NCBI GenBank assembly: GCA_001303415.1
Contig: LJTN01000032.1
Coordinates: forward strand, 1-32,309
From: Myxococcales bacterium SG8_38
GTDB taxonomy: Bacteria; Myxococcota_A; Polyangia; Polyangiales; Houyiibacteriaceae
Length of the DNA stretch: 32,309 bases
Direction of reading: 5' to 3'
The notes beneath the pieces are model-generated. The model was not told the DNA's origin. It saw nothing but the letters and a program-made list of their open reading frames with translations, and searched no databases. Shown here in pieces: positions 1-8,566 of this stretch. The position numbers were made by a program, and so were the translations under genes. Position 1 is the stretch's first letter. Each line of letters begins with the position of its first letter.

Positions 1-131
1 CTTATCGTCTGGGCCTGTCGACGTCCCGCGTCTCGCTGCTTCTCCGCAACGCCATGCAGAAGCGCGGCGCGCGGACACGCCCACAGCTCGTGAAGATGAC
101 TCGGGATTTGCCCGAGCCGGATCAGGCCTAA
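1..131 (+). CDS. C-terminal fragment of a probable LuxR/GerE-type DNA-binding regulator
   Basis: An open frame enters from the left edge (first full codon at base 3) and stops with TAA at 129-131. The visible 42 residues contain YRLGLSTSRVSLLLRNAMQK followed by RGARTRPQLVK. This matches the last two helices of a LuxR/GerE helix-turn-helix, where a 'GlS.stV...l..a..KlG..sR..L' pattern is usual. The recognition helix would be about STSRVSLLLRNAM. The rest of the protein, including any receiver or sensor domain, lies outside the window, so its signal cannot be judged. It ends 5 bases from the convergent CBS gene. It could also be a sigma-70 region 4 type domain, which has a similar fold. Confidence 0.5.
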   Translation, partial: YRLGLSTSRVSLLLRNAMQKRGARTRPQLVKMTRDLPEPDQA

Positions 132-136
132 CCGTC

Positions 137-550
137 CTAGCGGCCCGACCGTAGCGACTCCAGGACCGCACGCAGAACGTCGCGCCTTCCGACGACGCCC
201 ACGAGGCGATTGTCTTCGACCACCGGATATCGCCGATATTTGGTTTCGACGAAACGCGTCGCGACGTCGAGCAAGCTGTCTCCGGCATGGACAGCTTCGA
301 CCTCGCGGGTCATGTACTCGGCCACACGGCCCCCGCGCTCTCCTTGGTAGCCGGCCACCAAAGCTGCTTTCAGGAAATCGCCCTCGGTGAGCAAGCCGAC
401 CAGGTTGCCGCGCTCGTCGACGACGGGCGCCCCTGAAATCCGCCTATCGACCAGGACGCGAACGGCATCCAGCAGATCGGTCTCCGGCGTGAAGACGACG
501 GGATTGACCACCATGAAGTCTCGGACGCTGATCTCTTGAACGGGGCTCAT
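137..550 (-). CDS. Two-CBS-domain protein, last gene of the nqr operon
   Basis: The 137-residue protein consists almost entirely of a tandem CBS pair: CBS1 at about residues 7-63 (VRDFMVVNPVVFTPETDLLD, then GAPVVDERGNLVGLLTEGDF) and CBS2 at about 78-133 (VAEYMTREVEAVHAGDSLLD, then RYPVVEDNRLVGVVGRRDVL). Such Bateman modules usually bind adenine nucleotides and act as energy sensors or regulate a partner; no catalytic domain is attached here. Its ATG shares one base with the nqrM stop codon (TGATG), so it is probably translated together with the Na+-NQR genes. A role in tuning Na+-NQR by adenylate level is inference from position only. Two other CBS proteins are encoded at 7253-8976. Confidence 0.85.
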   Translation of the reverse strand: MSPVQEISVRDFMVVNPVVFTPETDLLDAVRVLVDRRISGAPVVDERGNLVGLLTEGDFLKAALVAGYQGERGGRVAEYMTREVEAVHAGDSLLDVATRFVETKYRRYPVVEDNRLVGVVGRRDVLRAVLESLRSGR

Positions 551-735
551 CAGGATGCCTTCCTCGGGCAGTCGGATGTTTCGGCCGCGCCTCTACCGCA
601 GAGCCCGCAGCTCTGACCCGGGCCGTTCAGACCGCCGCAACTCCCACGAATGCCGCCACGACCCAACAGCTGGCCCACGCCGAGGCCTAGCGCGACTAGC
701 ACGAATGCGGCGAAGCTCAGCAAGTAGACCAACAT
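550..735 (-). CDS. nqrM: NqrM-like Na+-NQR maturation protein
   Basis: This short 61-residue protein has one N-terminal membrane helix (about residues 3-24) followed by a cysteine-rich tail with Cys33, Cys43, Cys46 and Cys56 in GSCGGLNGPGQSCGLC. A single helix followed by 'GSCGGL' and four cysteines is the pattern of NqrM, the small factor needed to assemble the iron centre in the NqrD/NqrE membrane part of Na+-NQR. The ATG at 735 has a GGGAG ribosome site 9 bases upstream that overlaps the end of nqrF. The frame stays open upstream, but that part is antisense to nothing conserved and overlaps nqrF, so the short form was chosen. Location directly after nqrF supports the call. Confidence 0.85.
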   Translation of the reverse strand: MLVYLLSFAAFVLVALGLGVGQLLGRGGIRGSCGGLNGPGQSCGLCGRGAAETSDCPRKAS

Positions 736-740
736 CCCGA

Positions 741-1964
741 TTAACTCCCAAAATCGTCGAACATCACGTTCTCCTCGGGGACACCGAGATCTGCAAGCAT
801 CTTCTGAACTGCCGAAATCATCAAGGGCGGACCGCACATGTAGTACTCGCAGTCCTCGGGGGCTTCGTGGTGGACGAGATAGTCGTCGTGCACCACCTGA
901 TGGATGAAACCCACCGGACCCTCCCACCGGTCTTCCTTTCGTGGCTCGGAGAGCGCCACGACGCAGGTGAAGTTGGGGTTCTCGGCTGCAAGGTGCATGA
1001 AATCATCCCGGTAGAAGATGTCGCGTTTGCTCCGAACACCAAACCAGAAGGAGATCTTGCGATCGGTCTTGATGCGCTTCAGCTGATCGAAGATGTGTGA
1101 TCGAAGTGGGGCCATCCCAGTGCCGCCGCCGATGAACACCATTTCCTTGTCCGTATCTTTCGCGAAGAATTCGCCGTAGGGGCCCGCCACTGTGACCCGA
1201 TCTCCCGGTTTGAGCCCGAATAGATAAGACGACACGACGCCAGGCGGGACGTCGTCGCCCGACCCCGGCGGCGGCAGGGCGATGCCGACGTTGAGGAGGA
1301 CGATGCCTTTTTCGTCTGGGTAGTTAGCCATCGAATAGGCGCGGGTCGTCGGCGAGTCGGTCCCGGCCTCGAACCTCCACAGGTTGTGGCGGTCCCAGTC
1401 CTCGCGGAACCTCGGATCGATGTCGAAATCAGAGAACTTCACTCGATATCGCGGGCACTCCACCTGAACGTATCCCCCAGCCCGAAAATCCATCTCCTCG
1501 CCGGACGGAAGCTCGAGCACGATCTCCCTGATGAAGGCGGTGAGACTCCGGCTCGAGCGTACCGCGCACTGCAGCTTGCGTACCCCGAAGAGCTGATCGG
1601 GGACGCGGATGCGCGTGTTCTCTCGCAACGTGACCTGGCAGGCGAGACGGACGTGTTGCGCCGCCTCGTGCGGACCAATCAAGGACTCCTCGGTTGGCAA
1701 AAGAGGCCCCCCACCATCGAGAACGGTGACGCGGCACTGGCCGCAGGTGCCCTTGCCCCCGCATCCCGAAGGCAAGAACAGACCGACACCGGCGAGCGCA
1801 TGGAGCAACTTCCCCCCAGCGGGAACCTCGAAATCCCGGTCGTCGTTGACCAACAGATGCACGGGACCGCTCTCGACGAGCTGGGAACGGGCCAACAAAA
1901 TCAACATGGACAAGGACATCACGATGACCGTGAACACTCCGACTGCGAGCAGGATTTCGAGCAT
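741..1964 (-). CDS. nqrF: Na+-translocating NADH:quinone oxidoreductase subunit F
   Basis: NqrF is the NADH-oxidising entry subunit of the Na+ pump. The 407 residues show, in order, a membrane anchor (about 2-25), a plant-type [2Fe-2S] ferredoxin domain with Cys68, Cys74, Cys77 and Cys109, an FAD-binding barrel with RAYS at 208-211, and an NADH-binding Rossmann part with GGGTGMAPLRSH at 279-290 and YYMCGPP ending at 380. The protein closes with the expected aromatic FDDFG tail. All cofactor ligands of the family are present and length is normal. It follows nqrE and precedes nqrM. It is one of several subunits in the operon that overlap or nearly touch. Confidence 0.97.
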   Translation of the reverse strand: MLEILLAVGVFTVIVMSLSMLILLARSQLVESGPVHLLVNDDRDFEVPAGGKLLHALAGVGLFLPSGCGGKGTCGQCRVTVLDGGGPLLPTEESLIGPHEAAQHVRLACQVTLRENTRIRVPDQLFGVRKLQCAVRSSRSLTAFIREIVLELPSGEEMDFRAGGYVQVECPRYRVKFSDFDIDPRFREDWDRHNLWRFEAGTDSPTTRAYSMANYPDEKGIVLLNVGIALPPPGSGDDVPPGVVSSYLFGLKPGDRVTVAGPYGEFFAKDTDKEMVFIGGGTGMAPLRSHIFDQLKRIKTDRKISFWFGVRSKRDIFYRDDFMHLAAENPNFTCVVALSEPRKEDRWEGPVGFIHQVVHDDYLVHHEAPEDCEYYMCGPPLMISAVQKMLADLGVPEENVMFDDFGS

Positions 1965-1982
1965 GCCGAGCTCCGTCTCCCC

Positions 1983-2591
1983 TCAGAGTTGAATCCCCGC
2001 GAACGCCATGAAGCCCAAGGACATCAAACCCGCGATGATGAAAGCGATCCCGAGCCCTTGGAGGCCTGCGGGCACGTCACTGTACTTCAGCTTCTCACGA
2101 ATCCCGGCGAGCCCGACCAACGCCAGGGCCCACCCAAAACCGCTTCCGATGCCGTACACGACGCTCTCTGAAAGCGTGTAGTCCCGCTGCACGGAAAAGA
2201 GCGTTCCACCGAGGATGGCGCAGTTGACGGTGATCAAGGGCAGGTAGATGCCCAGTGCATGAAACAGCCGGGGGAAGTAGCGATCGAGAACCATCTCCAA
2301 GAGCTGCACCATGGCTGCGATGATGCCGATGTACGTCACCAGCCCGAGAAAGCTCAGATCGACGTCGGGAAGACCTGCCCAAGCGAGCGCACCCTCGTCG
2401 AGGACGAAGTGATAGAGGAACGTGTTGGTCGGAACGGTGATGATCTGCACTACGATGACCGCCGCCCCAAGCCCGAACGCGGTTTGAATCCGCTTGGAGA
2501 CGGCGAGGAACGTGCACATGCCCAAGAAAAAGGAAAGCGCCAGATTCTCTACGAACACGGCCTTGATGAAGAGCTCGACGTAACCCTGCAT
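1983..2591 (-). CDS. nqrE: Na+-translocating NADH:quinone oxidoreductase subunit E
   Basis: The 202-residue, six-helix membrane protein begins [20 protein letters not shown], a signature of NqrE. Cys26 (FFLGMC) and Cys124 ([10 protein letters not shown]) lie where NqrE contributes two of the four cysteines that hold the iron centre between NqrD and NqrE. The ATG was chosen because it overlaps the nqrD stop codon (TGATG at 2589-2593). The frame runs open far upstream inside nqrD, but that extension has no family resemblance. NqrE with NqrD forms the membrane core through which electrons pass between NqrF and NqrC. Confidence 0.96.
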   Translation of the reverse strand: MQGYVELFIKAVFVENLALSFFLGMCTFLAVSKRIQTAFGLGAAVIVVQIITVPTNTFLYHFVLDEGALAWAGLPDVDLSFLGLVTYIGIIAAMVQLLEMVLDRYFPRLFHALGIYLPLITVNCAILGGTLFSVQRDYTLSESVVYGIGSGFGWALALVGLAGIREKLKYSDVPAGLQGLGIAFIIAGLMSLGFMAFAGIQL

Positions 2592-3253
2592 CAGAAGGCC
2601 TCCGTTCGATGTACCTCGTGAATCCGAAACTCGGGCTGCTCGACTTGCTCCGCCTTCCAGGTGCGGAGCCCCCAGATGATGAGACCGATGACAAAAAAGG
2701 CGCTTGGCGGGAGCAGCATCATGCCGTTCGGGTTGTACCAGCCGCCTTCCGCCAGCGTCGGCAAGATGGTGTACCCGAGGAGCGTGCCAGAGCCCAGGAG
2801 CTCGCGCGTGCTGGCGACCAAGATGAGAATCAGGCTGTAGCCGAGCCCGTTTCCAATGCCATCGAGGAAGCTCAGGCCAACCGGGTTCTTCGAAGCGAAG
2901 CTTTCGGTACGGCCGAGCACGATGCAGTTGGTTATGATCAGCCCGACGAACACCGAGAGCTCTCGGCTCGTTTCGAATGCGAACGCCTTCAGCGACTCGT
3001 CGACGACGATTACAAGTGACGCAATGATGGTCATCTGGACGATGATGCGAATGCTGCTTGGAAGCACCTTGCGGATCGCGCTCACCGCCGCGTTGGAGAG
3101 TGAGGCCACCATGGTGAGGGCGAGGCACATGTAGAGGGAAGGCAGCAACGAAGTCGTCACCGCCAGCGCCGAGCAGATCCCGAGCACTTGCAAGGTGACT
3201 GGATTTTCATCGACGATGGGGTCGATGAGAGCGTGCTTGGCGGCGGAGCTCAT
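2591..3253 (-). CDS. nqrD: Na+-translocating NADH:quinone oxidoreductase subunit D
   Basis: This is a 220-residue multi-helix membrane protein. [20 protein letters not shown] near the N-terminus and [14 protein letters not shown] around residue 110 are typical of NqrD. Cys27 and Cys110 match the two cysteines that, with those of NqrE, bind the intramembrane iron centre. The loop [18 protein letters not shown] near the C-terminus is also family-typical. The ATG at 3253 overlaps the nqrC stop (ATGA). An in-frame extension upstream lies within nqrC and is rejected. It is paralogous to NqrE, as in all members of the complex. Confidence 0.96.
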   Translation of the reverse strand: MSSAAKHALIDPIVDENPVTLQVLGICSALAVTTSLLPSLYMCLALTMVASLSNAAVSAIRKVLPSSIRIIVQMTIIASLVIVVDESLKAFAFETSRELSVFVGLIITNCIVLGRTESFASKNPVGLSFLDGIGNGLGYSLILILVASTRELLGSGTLLGYTILPTLAEGGWYNPNGMMLLPPSAFFVIGLIIWGLRTWKAEQVEQPEFRIHEVHRTEAF

Positions 3254-4056
3254 GACTCTGTTCCTCCTCGTAACTCGCGTAAGTAGGGCCCGTATCCGTG
3301 CTCTCCGAACCAGTACTGCATCAGGTTGGTCACGCCGTTTCCGGTGAGCGTGGCTCCCGAAACTCCATCCACCAGGAATCTGGCACGTGGGTCGTCGGCC
3401 GAAACCCGACCTTTCTTCACTCGGATCGCGACGTCGCCGGATTCGTCGAACACCTGCTTTCCGCGCCAGAGCGCACGCCAATCAGGCTCGTCGATGAAGT
3501 CCCCCAACCCCGGAGTCTCCCCGTGCGAATAGAACGTGATGTCGGCGATCGTATTGCCGTCACTCTCGAGGGCGACGAATCCGTACATGGTCGACCAGAG
3601 GCCGTAGCCCCAAACCGGAAGGATGATCCTGTGTATCTCACCATGTCGGCGGACGAGGTAGACCAGGGCGCGATCGGCCCGCCGTCCCAATCGGGCGACG
3701 TCGATCTCCGGCGGAACCGCAACGCTGTGATTCGGATCACGAGCGGCTTCGATGGGATTGAACTGACTCGCATCGACGTCGTCGACGTAGGCGCCGGTCT
3801 CGAGATCGACGACGCGAGGCTCGATGCTTTCGAAGCGTTCTTCGATTCCGCCCGCTCCTTCTGGAAGATCCGCAACTTCGAGGATGTTGCGGCGCATCTC
3901 GAGCTGGGCGTTCTCGACTTGCTTGGGCTTGAGCAGCACCGCTGCCGAAGCCACGAGAGACGAGCAGACCAGGCTCACCACCAAGGCTACCCACAGCGTC
4001 CTCGCAACGGACTCCCTTCTCGCGGCGGCGCTGGGCGTTGGCTTCGGCTCAGGCAC
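3250..4056 (-). CDS. nqrC: Na+-translocating NADH:quinone oxidoreductase subunit C (GTG start)
   Basis: NqrC carries a covalently bound FMN on the periplasmic side. With the GTG start the protein has 268 residues: a Pro/Ala-rich N-terminus, one membrane helix (about 20-42) and a soluble FMN-binding domain. The flavinylation motif DGVSGAT is present at about 230-236, with Thr236 as the FMN-linked residue, followed by LTGNGVTNL. The GTG at 4056 is preceded by GGAGG with a 10-base gap and overlaps the nqrB stop by 8 bases. No ATG fits: the nearest upstream one, at 4140, would add 28 residues read from inside nqrB. No ApbE-type flavin transferase, which must load this site, is encoded in the window. 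Confidence 0.94.
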   Translation of the reverse strand: MPEPKPTPSAAARRESVARTLWVALVVSLVCSSLVASAAVLLKPKQVENAQLEMRRNILEVADLPEGAGGIEERFESIEPRVVDLETGAYVDDVDASQFNPIEAARDPNHSVAVPPEIDVARLGRRADRALVYLVRRHGEIHRIILPVWGYGLWSTMYGFVALESDGNTIADITFYSHGETPGLGDFIDEPDWRALWRGKQVFDESGDVAIRVKKGRVSADDPRARFLVDGVSGATLTGNGVTNLMQYWFGEHGYGPYLRELRGGTES

Positions 4057-5263
4057 TTCGGCGTAACCTCCGGCCGATGTTGGCCTGCATGACGAGATGA
4101 TCGATCGTTGGAGCAAAGATGTTCGCGAACAAAATGGCAAGCATGATGCCTTCCGGAAACGCGATGTTGACCACGCGAATGACGACCGTGAGCAAGCCCA
4201 CGAGCAGACCGAAAATCCAACGTCCTAGATTCGTCACGCAGGCGGTCACGGGGTCGGTGGCCATGAAGACCGTTCCGAAGGCAAAGCCGCCCAGCACCAG
4301 ATGCCAGTACCAGGGCATGGCGTACATGGGATTGGTGTCCGACCCGATCGCATTGAATAAGGTCGCGGTCGCCGCCATCCCGAGCATGACGCCAGCGATG
4401 ATCCGCCAGGATGCGACCCCCGTGTACATGATGAACGCGCCGCCAACGAGGCAAGCGAGCGCCGATGTCTCACCGAGGGAGCCCTGAATCCCACCCAAAA
4501 ACGCGTCCATCCAGGTGACGCCCTGCTCGACGATCCCGGCAACGCCCCGTTCGGCCCCGATGGCCAGCGGTGTCGCGCCGGTCACCACGTCGACGGGCGG
4601 CACCCAAACCGACTCCCCGGACATCTCGACGGGATAGGCGAAGTACAGGAATGCTCGGCCGGCGAGCGCCGGATTCATCCAGTTCTTGCCGGTGCCCCCG
4701 AAAATCTCCTTCGCGATGACGACGCCGAACGAAATGCCGATTGCCACCTGCCAGAGCGGAGTCGTGGCAGGAAGGGTCAGCGCGTACAGAATCGACGTGA
4801 CGAAGAACCCTTCGTTGACCTCGTGGTTTCGGATGCCGGCGAACAGAACCTCCCAAAAACCACCTGCCAGGATGGTGACCGCGTACACCGGCAGGAAATA
4901 GAGCAACCCATAGAACATCGCCGCGCCGACATGGTCGGGGTCGTGTCCGATGGAAAGCGCCGCCATCAATGAGCCACGCCAATCGGCGGGAGCCGGCAGG
5001 CCGAGCTCCTGCATCGCGAGGTTGGCTTGGTAACCGGTGTTCCACATGGCAACCAAGGCACACGGCGCGACGCCGATGACCACCAGTCCCATCACACGCT
5101 TCAGATCGATCGCGTCGCGCACGTGGGGCTGATGCCGCGACACGTCCGGTGGCGAGTAGAGAAGCGTGTCAACCATCTCGTAGATCGCCTGATAGCTATG
5201 AAGACGACCACCTTGGGAGAAGTGGGGCCCCAATCGATCGAGAAGCTTTCGCAAGGGACGCAT
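4049..5263 (-). CDS. nqrB: Na+-translocating NADH:quinone oxidoreductase subunit B
   Basis: NqrB is the large membrane subunit that carries a covalent FMN and riboflavin and is central to Na+ transport and quinone reduction. The 404-residue protein has the family start (RPLRKLLDRLGPHF), GGTGKNWMNPALAGRAFLYF around 189-208, and the flavinylation motif DVVTGAT at 225-231, with Thr231 as the expected FMN ester site. About ten membrane helices are visible. PWYWHLVLGGFAFGTVFMAT and the C-terminal FANIFAPTIDHLV are also typical. The ATG overlaps the nqrA stop codon by one base (TGATG), so translation is probably coupled along the operon. Confidence 0.97.
   Translation of the reverse strand: MRPLRKLLDRLGPHFSQGGRLHSYQAIYEMVDTLLYSPPDVSRHQPHVRDAIDLKRVMGLVVIGVAPCALVAMWNTGYQANLAMQELGLPAPADWRGSLMAALSIGHDPDHVGAAMFYGLLYFLPVYAVTILAGGFWEVLFAGIRNHEVNEGFFVTSILYALTLPATTPLWQVAIGISFGVVIAKEIFGGTGKNWMNPALAGRAFLYFAYPVEMSGESVWVPPVDVVTGATPLAIGAERGVAGIVEQGVTWMDAFLGGIQGSLGETSALACLVGGAFIMYTGVASWRIIAGVMLGMAATATLFNAIGSDTNPMYAMPWYWHLVLGGFAFGTVFMATDPVTACVTNLGRWIFGLLVGLLTVVIRVVNIAFPEGIMLAILFANIFAPTIDHLVMQANIGRRLRRSA
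4067..4071 (-). promoter_or_regulatory. Ribosome binding site deciding the nqrC GTG start
   Basis: The minus strand reads GGAGG here, 10 bases before GTG at 4056. It lies inside the last codons of nqrB and is the only strong Shine-Dalgarno sequence near the beginning of conserved NqrC sequence. It therefore supports a GTG start over the distant ATG at 4140. Confidence 0.6.
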
Positions 5264-6612
5264 CAGCCGTGACTCTCAATCAGATCCAGCGCTTCGCGCA
5301 GAGCCAGACCATACTCGTACTTGCTCGAGCAGACGAAGGAGCAAAGCGCGAGATCCTCTTCATCGAGCTCGAGGCATCCAAGGGCTTTCGCGGTTTCGGT
5401 ATCCTGGACGATGAGAGCCTTGAGCAGAAGCGCGGGCAGGATGTCGAGGGGCATCACTTTTTCGAAATTGCCGATGGGCACCATGGCGCGCGGGCTCCCG
5501 TGTTGCGACGTGGTCAGCGCAAATCGGTGGCTGCGCCGACGCAGGGCCGAGGTGAACGCTCGGATCGCCGAAAAGCTGTCGAACCCGGGTGCGAGCCACC
5601 TGAGGAAGTGGCGGCTTCGATCTTCCCGAAGCACGCTGATCTGCAGGTCGTAGGGACCGAGGTACTGCGCGAGACCTGCTGCGCGGCGCCCGCCGAGGAC
5701 GGACCCCGAAATGACGCGACATTCCACCGGCTCGAGCTCGTCTTCGACGAGGTCCTGGGTGCTCGCTCCCGTGCGGGTGCGCAAGAGCCGCGGTCGTCGA
5801 ACGGCCGGGCCGCCAAGCGCGATGATGCGTTCGGTGAGTAGCTTTCCGGTCGTGAAAAGCGAGCCGATGGCGATCACGTCCTGATAGCCCAGGTGCCAGA
5901 CCGACTTGTTGGCGCTCACCGGGTCGAGGAAATGAATGTGCGTGCCGGGAAGCCCGGCGGGATGCGGGCCTTCGAAAACCACCGGAGTGATCGAGTCGAT
6001 TCTAGGCAAGCGCAGCTCGGGACCGGGTCCCTGACAGACGAAGACCTTGCCATCGGTCAACCGGCTGAGCACCGTCACGCCATCGTGAAGCTCTTGCTCA
6101 CGCTCGGCGATGACCACGCGAGGGTCCGCGGCCAGGGGATTCGTATCGATGGCGGTGACGAAGATCGAATGCGGGCTGACATCCGCGTGCGGCACTTTGC
6201 CAAAGGGGCGCGATCGGAAGGCGGTCCACGAGCCGGACGCGAGCAGGGTCGACCGGACCTCGTTTCGATCGAGCGTTGCGAGCTTCGAACGGTCGTGGGC
6301 GACGAAGGTTTCTTCTTCCTCACCCTCGAGACGGATGACCACCGATTGCAGAGACCTTCGCTCACCCCGATGAATGGCGACCACTTCGCCGCAGCCGGGA
6401 GATACGAAGCGTGCCTCCGGGTTGCTCTTGTCGATCAGCAAGGTTTGCCCGAGCCGGACACGATCACCGACTTCGACCTGCAGGCGCGGGCGCAGACCTC
6501 GATAGTCTCGTGCAACGAGCGCAACCCATCCGACCGGATTCGCGTCGCCGATGCGGTGCTCCGGCGCCCCGGCTATTGGAATGTCCAGCCCTTTTCGGAT
6601 CCTGACCCGCAT
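5263..6612 (-). CDS. nqrA: Na+-translocating NADH:quinone oxidoreductase subunit A
   Basis: This is the first gene of the operon. The 449 residues are close to the usual NqrA length. The N-terminus [13 protein letters not shown] is diagnostic, and [19 protein letters not shown] forms part of a lipoyl-like fold. Further on are [20 protein letters not shown] and the C-terminal [39 protein letters not shown], all typical of NqrA. NqrA is the soluble cytoplasmic subunit that contacts NqrB near the quinone site; it has no prosthetic group of its own. The promoter must lie in the roughly 70 bases before the divergent lipoprotein gene at 6680; no clear -35/-10 pair was recognised there. Confidence 0.96.
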   Translation of the reverse strand: MRVRIRKGLDIPIAGAPEHRIGDANPVGWVALVARDYRGLRPRLQVEVGDRVRLGQTLLIDKSNPEARFVSPGCGEVVAIHRGERRSLQSVVIRLEGEEEETFVAHDRSKLATLDRNEVRSTLLASGSWTAFRSRPFGKVPHADVSPHSIFVTAIDTNPLAADPRVVIAEREQELHDGVTVLSRLTDGKVFVCQGPGPELRLPRIDSITPVVFEGPHPAGLPGTHIHFLDPVSANKSVWHLGYQDVIAIGSLFTTGKLLTERIIALGGPAVRRPRLLRTRTGASTQDLVEDELEPVECRVISGSVLGGRRAAGLAQYLGPYDLQISVLREDRSRHFLRWLAPGFDSFSAIRAFTSALRRRSHRFALTTSQHGSPRAMVPIGNFEKVMPLDILPALLLKALIVQDTETAKALGCLELDEEDLALCSFVCSSKYEYGLALREALDLIESHG

Positions 6613-6679
6613 CAGCGGCCACGGAGTCTAACCCAATTTGGGGCCTGCCCGCGGAAGACAAGCGTGCTACACGTTCGAT

Positions 6680-7219
6680 ATGCGCTGGATCGGGTTGATC
6701 TGCTTCATAATGGCAGCGGGAAGCTGCTCTGAAGACGTCTATTTCATCCCTGGGACCGGACAGCTCCCCGACTGCACCGAGGCTCCGATTCTCAACCTGG
6801 ATGGCTCGTTATGGTACGACAACGGAACGGTCACAATCCTGTCCGAGGGGTGCGAAGGCGCATCGCCCGGACAGGACTTCGAGTCCTGCGGCCTCGACTG
6901 GGCTTTCACGCAAGAGGGGAACGACGTCACCATCATCGTCGACTCGGAATACCGCATCGAGGGAAGGCTCTGCGGCGATCAGCTCTACCTGCGCGGCGGT
7001 TGGTGGTTGCCGGTGGTGGATGAAGACCTCGGCTCCTGCACCTACGACGAAGACTCGGCGGAGGAAGTGGGCATCTTGCAGGAGGGCAACGTGTTGACCG
7101 TCAGGCCGGATGTTCCGCTGGCCCCCGGCGTCGAGCAGACCGAGGATTTGATGACTGGCACGCTACAGGTCCGAGGGCGTTGTGCCGGGCAGTACGAAGT
7201 GACATTCAGGCGGAAGTGA
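6680..7219 (+). CDS. Small secreted lipoprotein of unknown function
   Basis: Starting at the ATG at 6680, the 179-residue protein has a short signal peptide (MRWIGLICFIMAAGSC) with a plausible though imperfect lipobox AGSC, so Cys16 would be lipidated. The mature part is acidic and Cys-rich, with cysteines in DCTEAP, EGCEGA, ESCGLDW, GRLCGDQ, GSCTYDED and GRCAGQY. It looks like a small beta-rich envelope domain (NLDGSLWYDNGTVTI, EGNDVTIIVDSEYRIEGRLC). No known family was recognised. An in-frame ATG 14 codons upstream would give a poor signal peptide. The gene is divergent from nqrA. Its last codons lie in a 17-bp tandem duplication that moved the stop codon. Confidence 0.7.
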   Translation: MRWIGLICFIMAAGSCSEDVYFIPGTGQLPDCTEAPILNLDGSLWYDNGTVTILSEGCEGASPGQDFESCGLDWAFTQEGNDVTIIVDSEYRIEGRLCGDQLYLRGGWWLPVVDEDLGSCTYDEDSAEEVGILQEGNVLTVRPDVPLAPGVEQTEDLMTGTLQVRGRCAGQYEVTFRRK

Positions 7220-7229
7220 CATTCAGGCG
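7196..7229 (+). repeat. Perfect 17-bp tandem duplication across a stop codon
   Basis: GAAGTGACATTCAGGCG occurs twice head to tail, at 7196-7212 and 7213-7229. Because 17 is not a multiple of three, the second copy is read in another frame and supplies the TGA that ends the lipoprotein gene at 7217-7219. Removing one copy would let the frame continue for a few more codons to a TGA in the same region. Confidence 0.95.
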
Positions 7230-7252
7230 AAGACCGGCGGGCCTGCCCTGAG

Positions 7253-8566
7253 CTAACGCGACGACTGCTCGTACAGGTAACCGAGCACGTCCTCGCGGGA
7301 GAGGATGCCGACGATCCGCTCTCCTTCCATCACGGGCAGACGCCCGATGTTGTGGGTTCGCATCTGGTCGAGCGCGTCGGTGAGCGGCGCATCGGGCTCG
7401 ATCGTCCGAACCTGATGAGCCATGCAGCTCGAGACCGGCAGCGACTCACGTCCCTCACGCTGCGCGCGCTCGACGTCGCGGCGCGAGATCACTCCCACGA
7501 GCTTGCCATCTCGCACGACCGGGGCGCCGGTGTGCCCCCACTCCTGCAAGGATTGGGCGAGCTCGGACAGCCGGGTCTCGGGCGTCACCGTCCGAACGGG
7601 GCTGGACATGAGGTCGCGCACGAGCTGCGGCTGACGGCAGCAGCGGTCCACGCCGGCGCGAATCCCGCGGACGACCTCGTCGAGGGGAACGTCGCGGATC
7701 GCCGCAGAGCCGGCGCCGGCGTGCCCTCCCCCGCCGAGATCCGCCAGGATCGCTCCGATTGGCACCGTGTCGGCCTGCGCGCGGCCGACGACGTGGATCT
7801 TGCCGTTGGGCACCCGGTACACGCAGAACAACGCGTCGTGGGGCAGGACACGAAATGCCTCCATCGATACGTCGGCCAGACCCGAGGGGAATTCATCCAT
7901 CTCCAAGACCGCAATCCCGATGGACGCGCCATGGCGAGGCAAGTCTTGGACCGCCTCGAGCAGTCGCACGAGGAGCCTTCGTTCGGTGACGCCGAGCGAA
8001 GGTCTGAGAAATTGCTGGACGAGCCGCGACTGCGCGCCTTGCCCCAACAGCCAAGCGAGCGCCATTGCGTCGCGTGAGCTCGATCGCGCGTAAGCCAGCG
8101 ATCCAGTGTCTTCGTGGATTCCTAGGGAAAAGAGCGTGGCTTCCTCGCGGTCGATGGGCGAGCCGCGTCGGCGAAGCTCCTCGACCAAGAGAGTGGTGAC
8201 GGCGCCTACGGGCTGTACGTGCTCTTCGTCGGCCCGCAAATCGTCCGTAGAGCTCGGATGATGGTCCCACACCACGATTCGGACATTCCGGCGGTTCTTT
8301 GCGGCGCGGTCGATCACCGATTCGACGTGCCTGAGGCGACTTCGTCTGCGTACGTCCGTCACGATCAGGGAATCCACTTCGGAGAGGTCGATGTCCTCAC
8401 AATGCAGCGTACGGAAGCGATCGCCGTGAAGCGTCAGATACTGGTACACGTTGGGCGCAACACCGCCCGGCAGGCCGATCACGGCGCCGGGAAACAATCT
8501 CTGCAAGGCCACGCACGATGCCAACGCGTCGAAATCGGTGGTGTCGTGCGAGGTGATTAGCTTCAC
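7253..8566 (-). CDS. DHH-family phosphoesterase with two C-terminal CBS domains
   Basis: The GTG start at 8566 overlaps the stop of the upstream CBS gene (GTGA) and gives 437 residues. The DHH domain shows its metal motifs: SHDTTDFDALAS (6-17), VTD (69-71), DHHPS (101-105) and GIHEDTGS (149-156). A DHHA1 domain follows, with GGGGHAGAG at 278-286. Two CBS domains occupy about 314-370 and 377-433. DHH/DHHA1 proteins cleave small phosphoesters such as oligonucleotides, cyclic dinucleotides or polyphosphate; the substrate cannot be told here. The order DHH-DHHA1-CBS-CBS resembles the front half of some tRNA nucleotidyltransferase (CCA-type) proteins, but the nucleotidyltransferase domain is absent. 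An in-frame ATG further upstream lies inside the neighbouring gene and is rejected. Confidence 0.9.
   Translation of the reverse strand: MKLITSHDTTDFDALASCVALQRLFPGAVIGLPGGVAPNVYQYLTLHGDRFRTLHCEDIDLSEVDSLIVTDVRRRSRLRHVESVIDRAAKNRRNVRIVVWDHHPSSTDDLRADEEHVQPVGAVTTLLVEELRRRGSPIDREEATLFSLGIHEDTGSLAYARSSSRDAMALAWLLGQGAQSRLVQQFLRPSLGVTERRLLVRLLEAVQDLPRHGASIGIAVLEMDEFPSGLADVSMEAFRVLPHDALFCVYRVPNGKIHVVGRAQADTVPIGAILADLGGGGHAGAGSAAIRDVPLDEVVRGIRAGVDRCCRQPQLVRDLMSSPVRTVTPETRLSELAQSLQEWGHTGAPVVRDGKLVGVISRRDVERAQREGRESLPVSSCMAHQVRTIEPDAPLTDALDQMRTHNIGRLPVMEGERIVGILSREDVLGYLYEQSSR

Noticed and set aside
741-927. N-terminal extension of the nqrM frame to 927
   Set aside because: The added 64 residues are antisense-free but lie in nqrF coding sequence in another frame, lack a membrane helix or family match, and the internal ATG has a good ribosome site.
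7234-7243. GGGC-CT-GCCC as a terminator between convergent genes
   Set aside because: The loop is only two bases, the stem four, and no T-run follows.
7253-8566. Family II inorganic pyrophosphatase with CBS domains
   Set aside because: In those enzymes the CBS pair is inserted between the DHH and DHHA2 domains; here both CBS domains are at the C-terminus and the second domain has the DHHA1 GGGGHAGAG motif.
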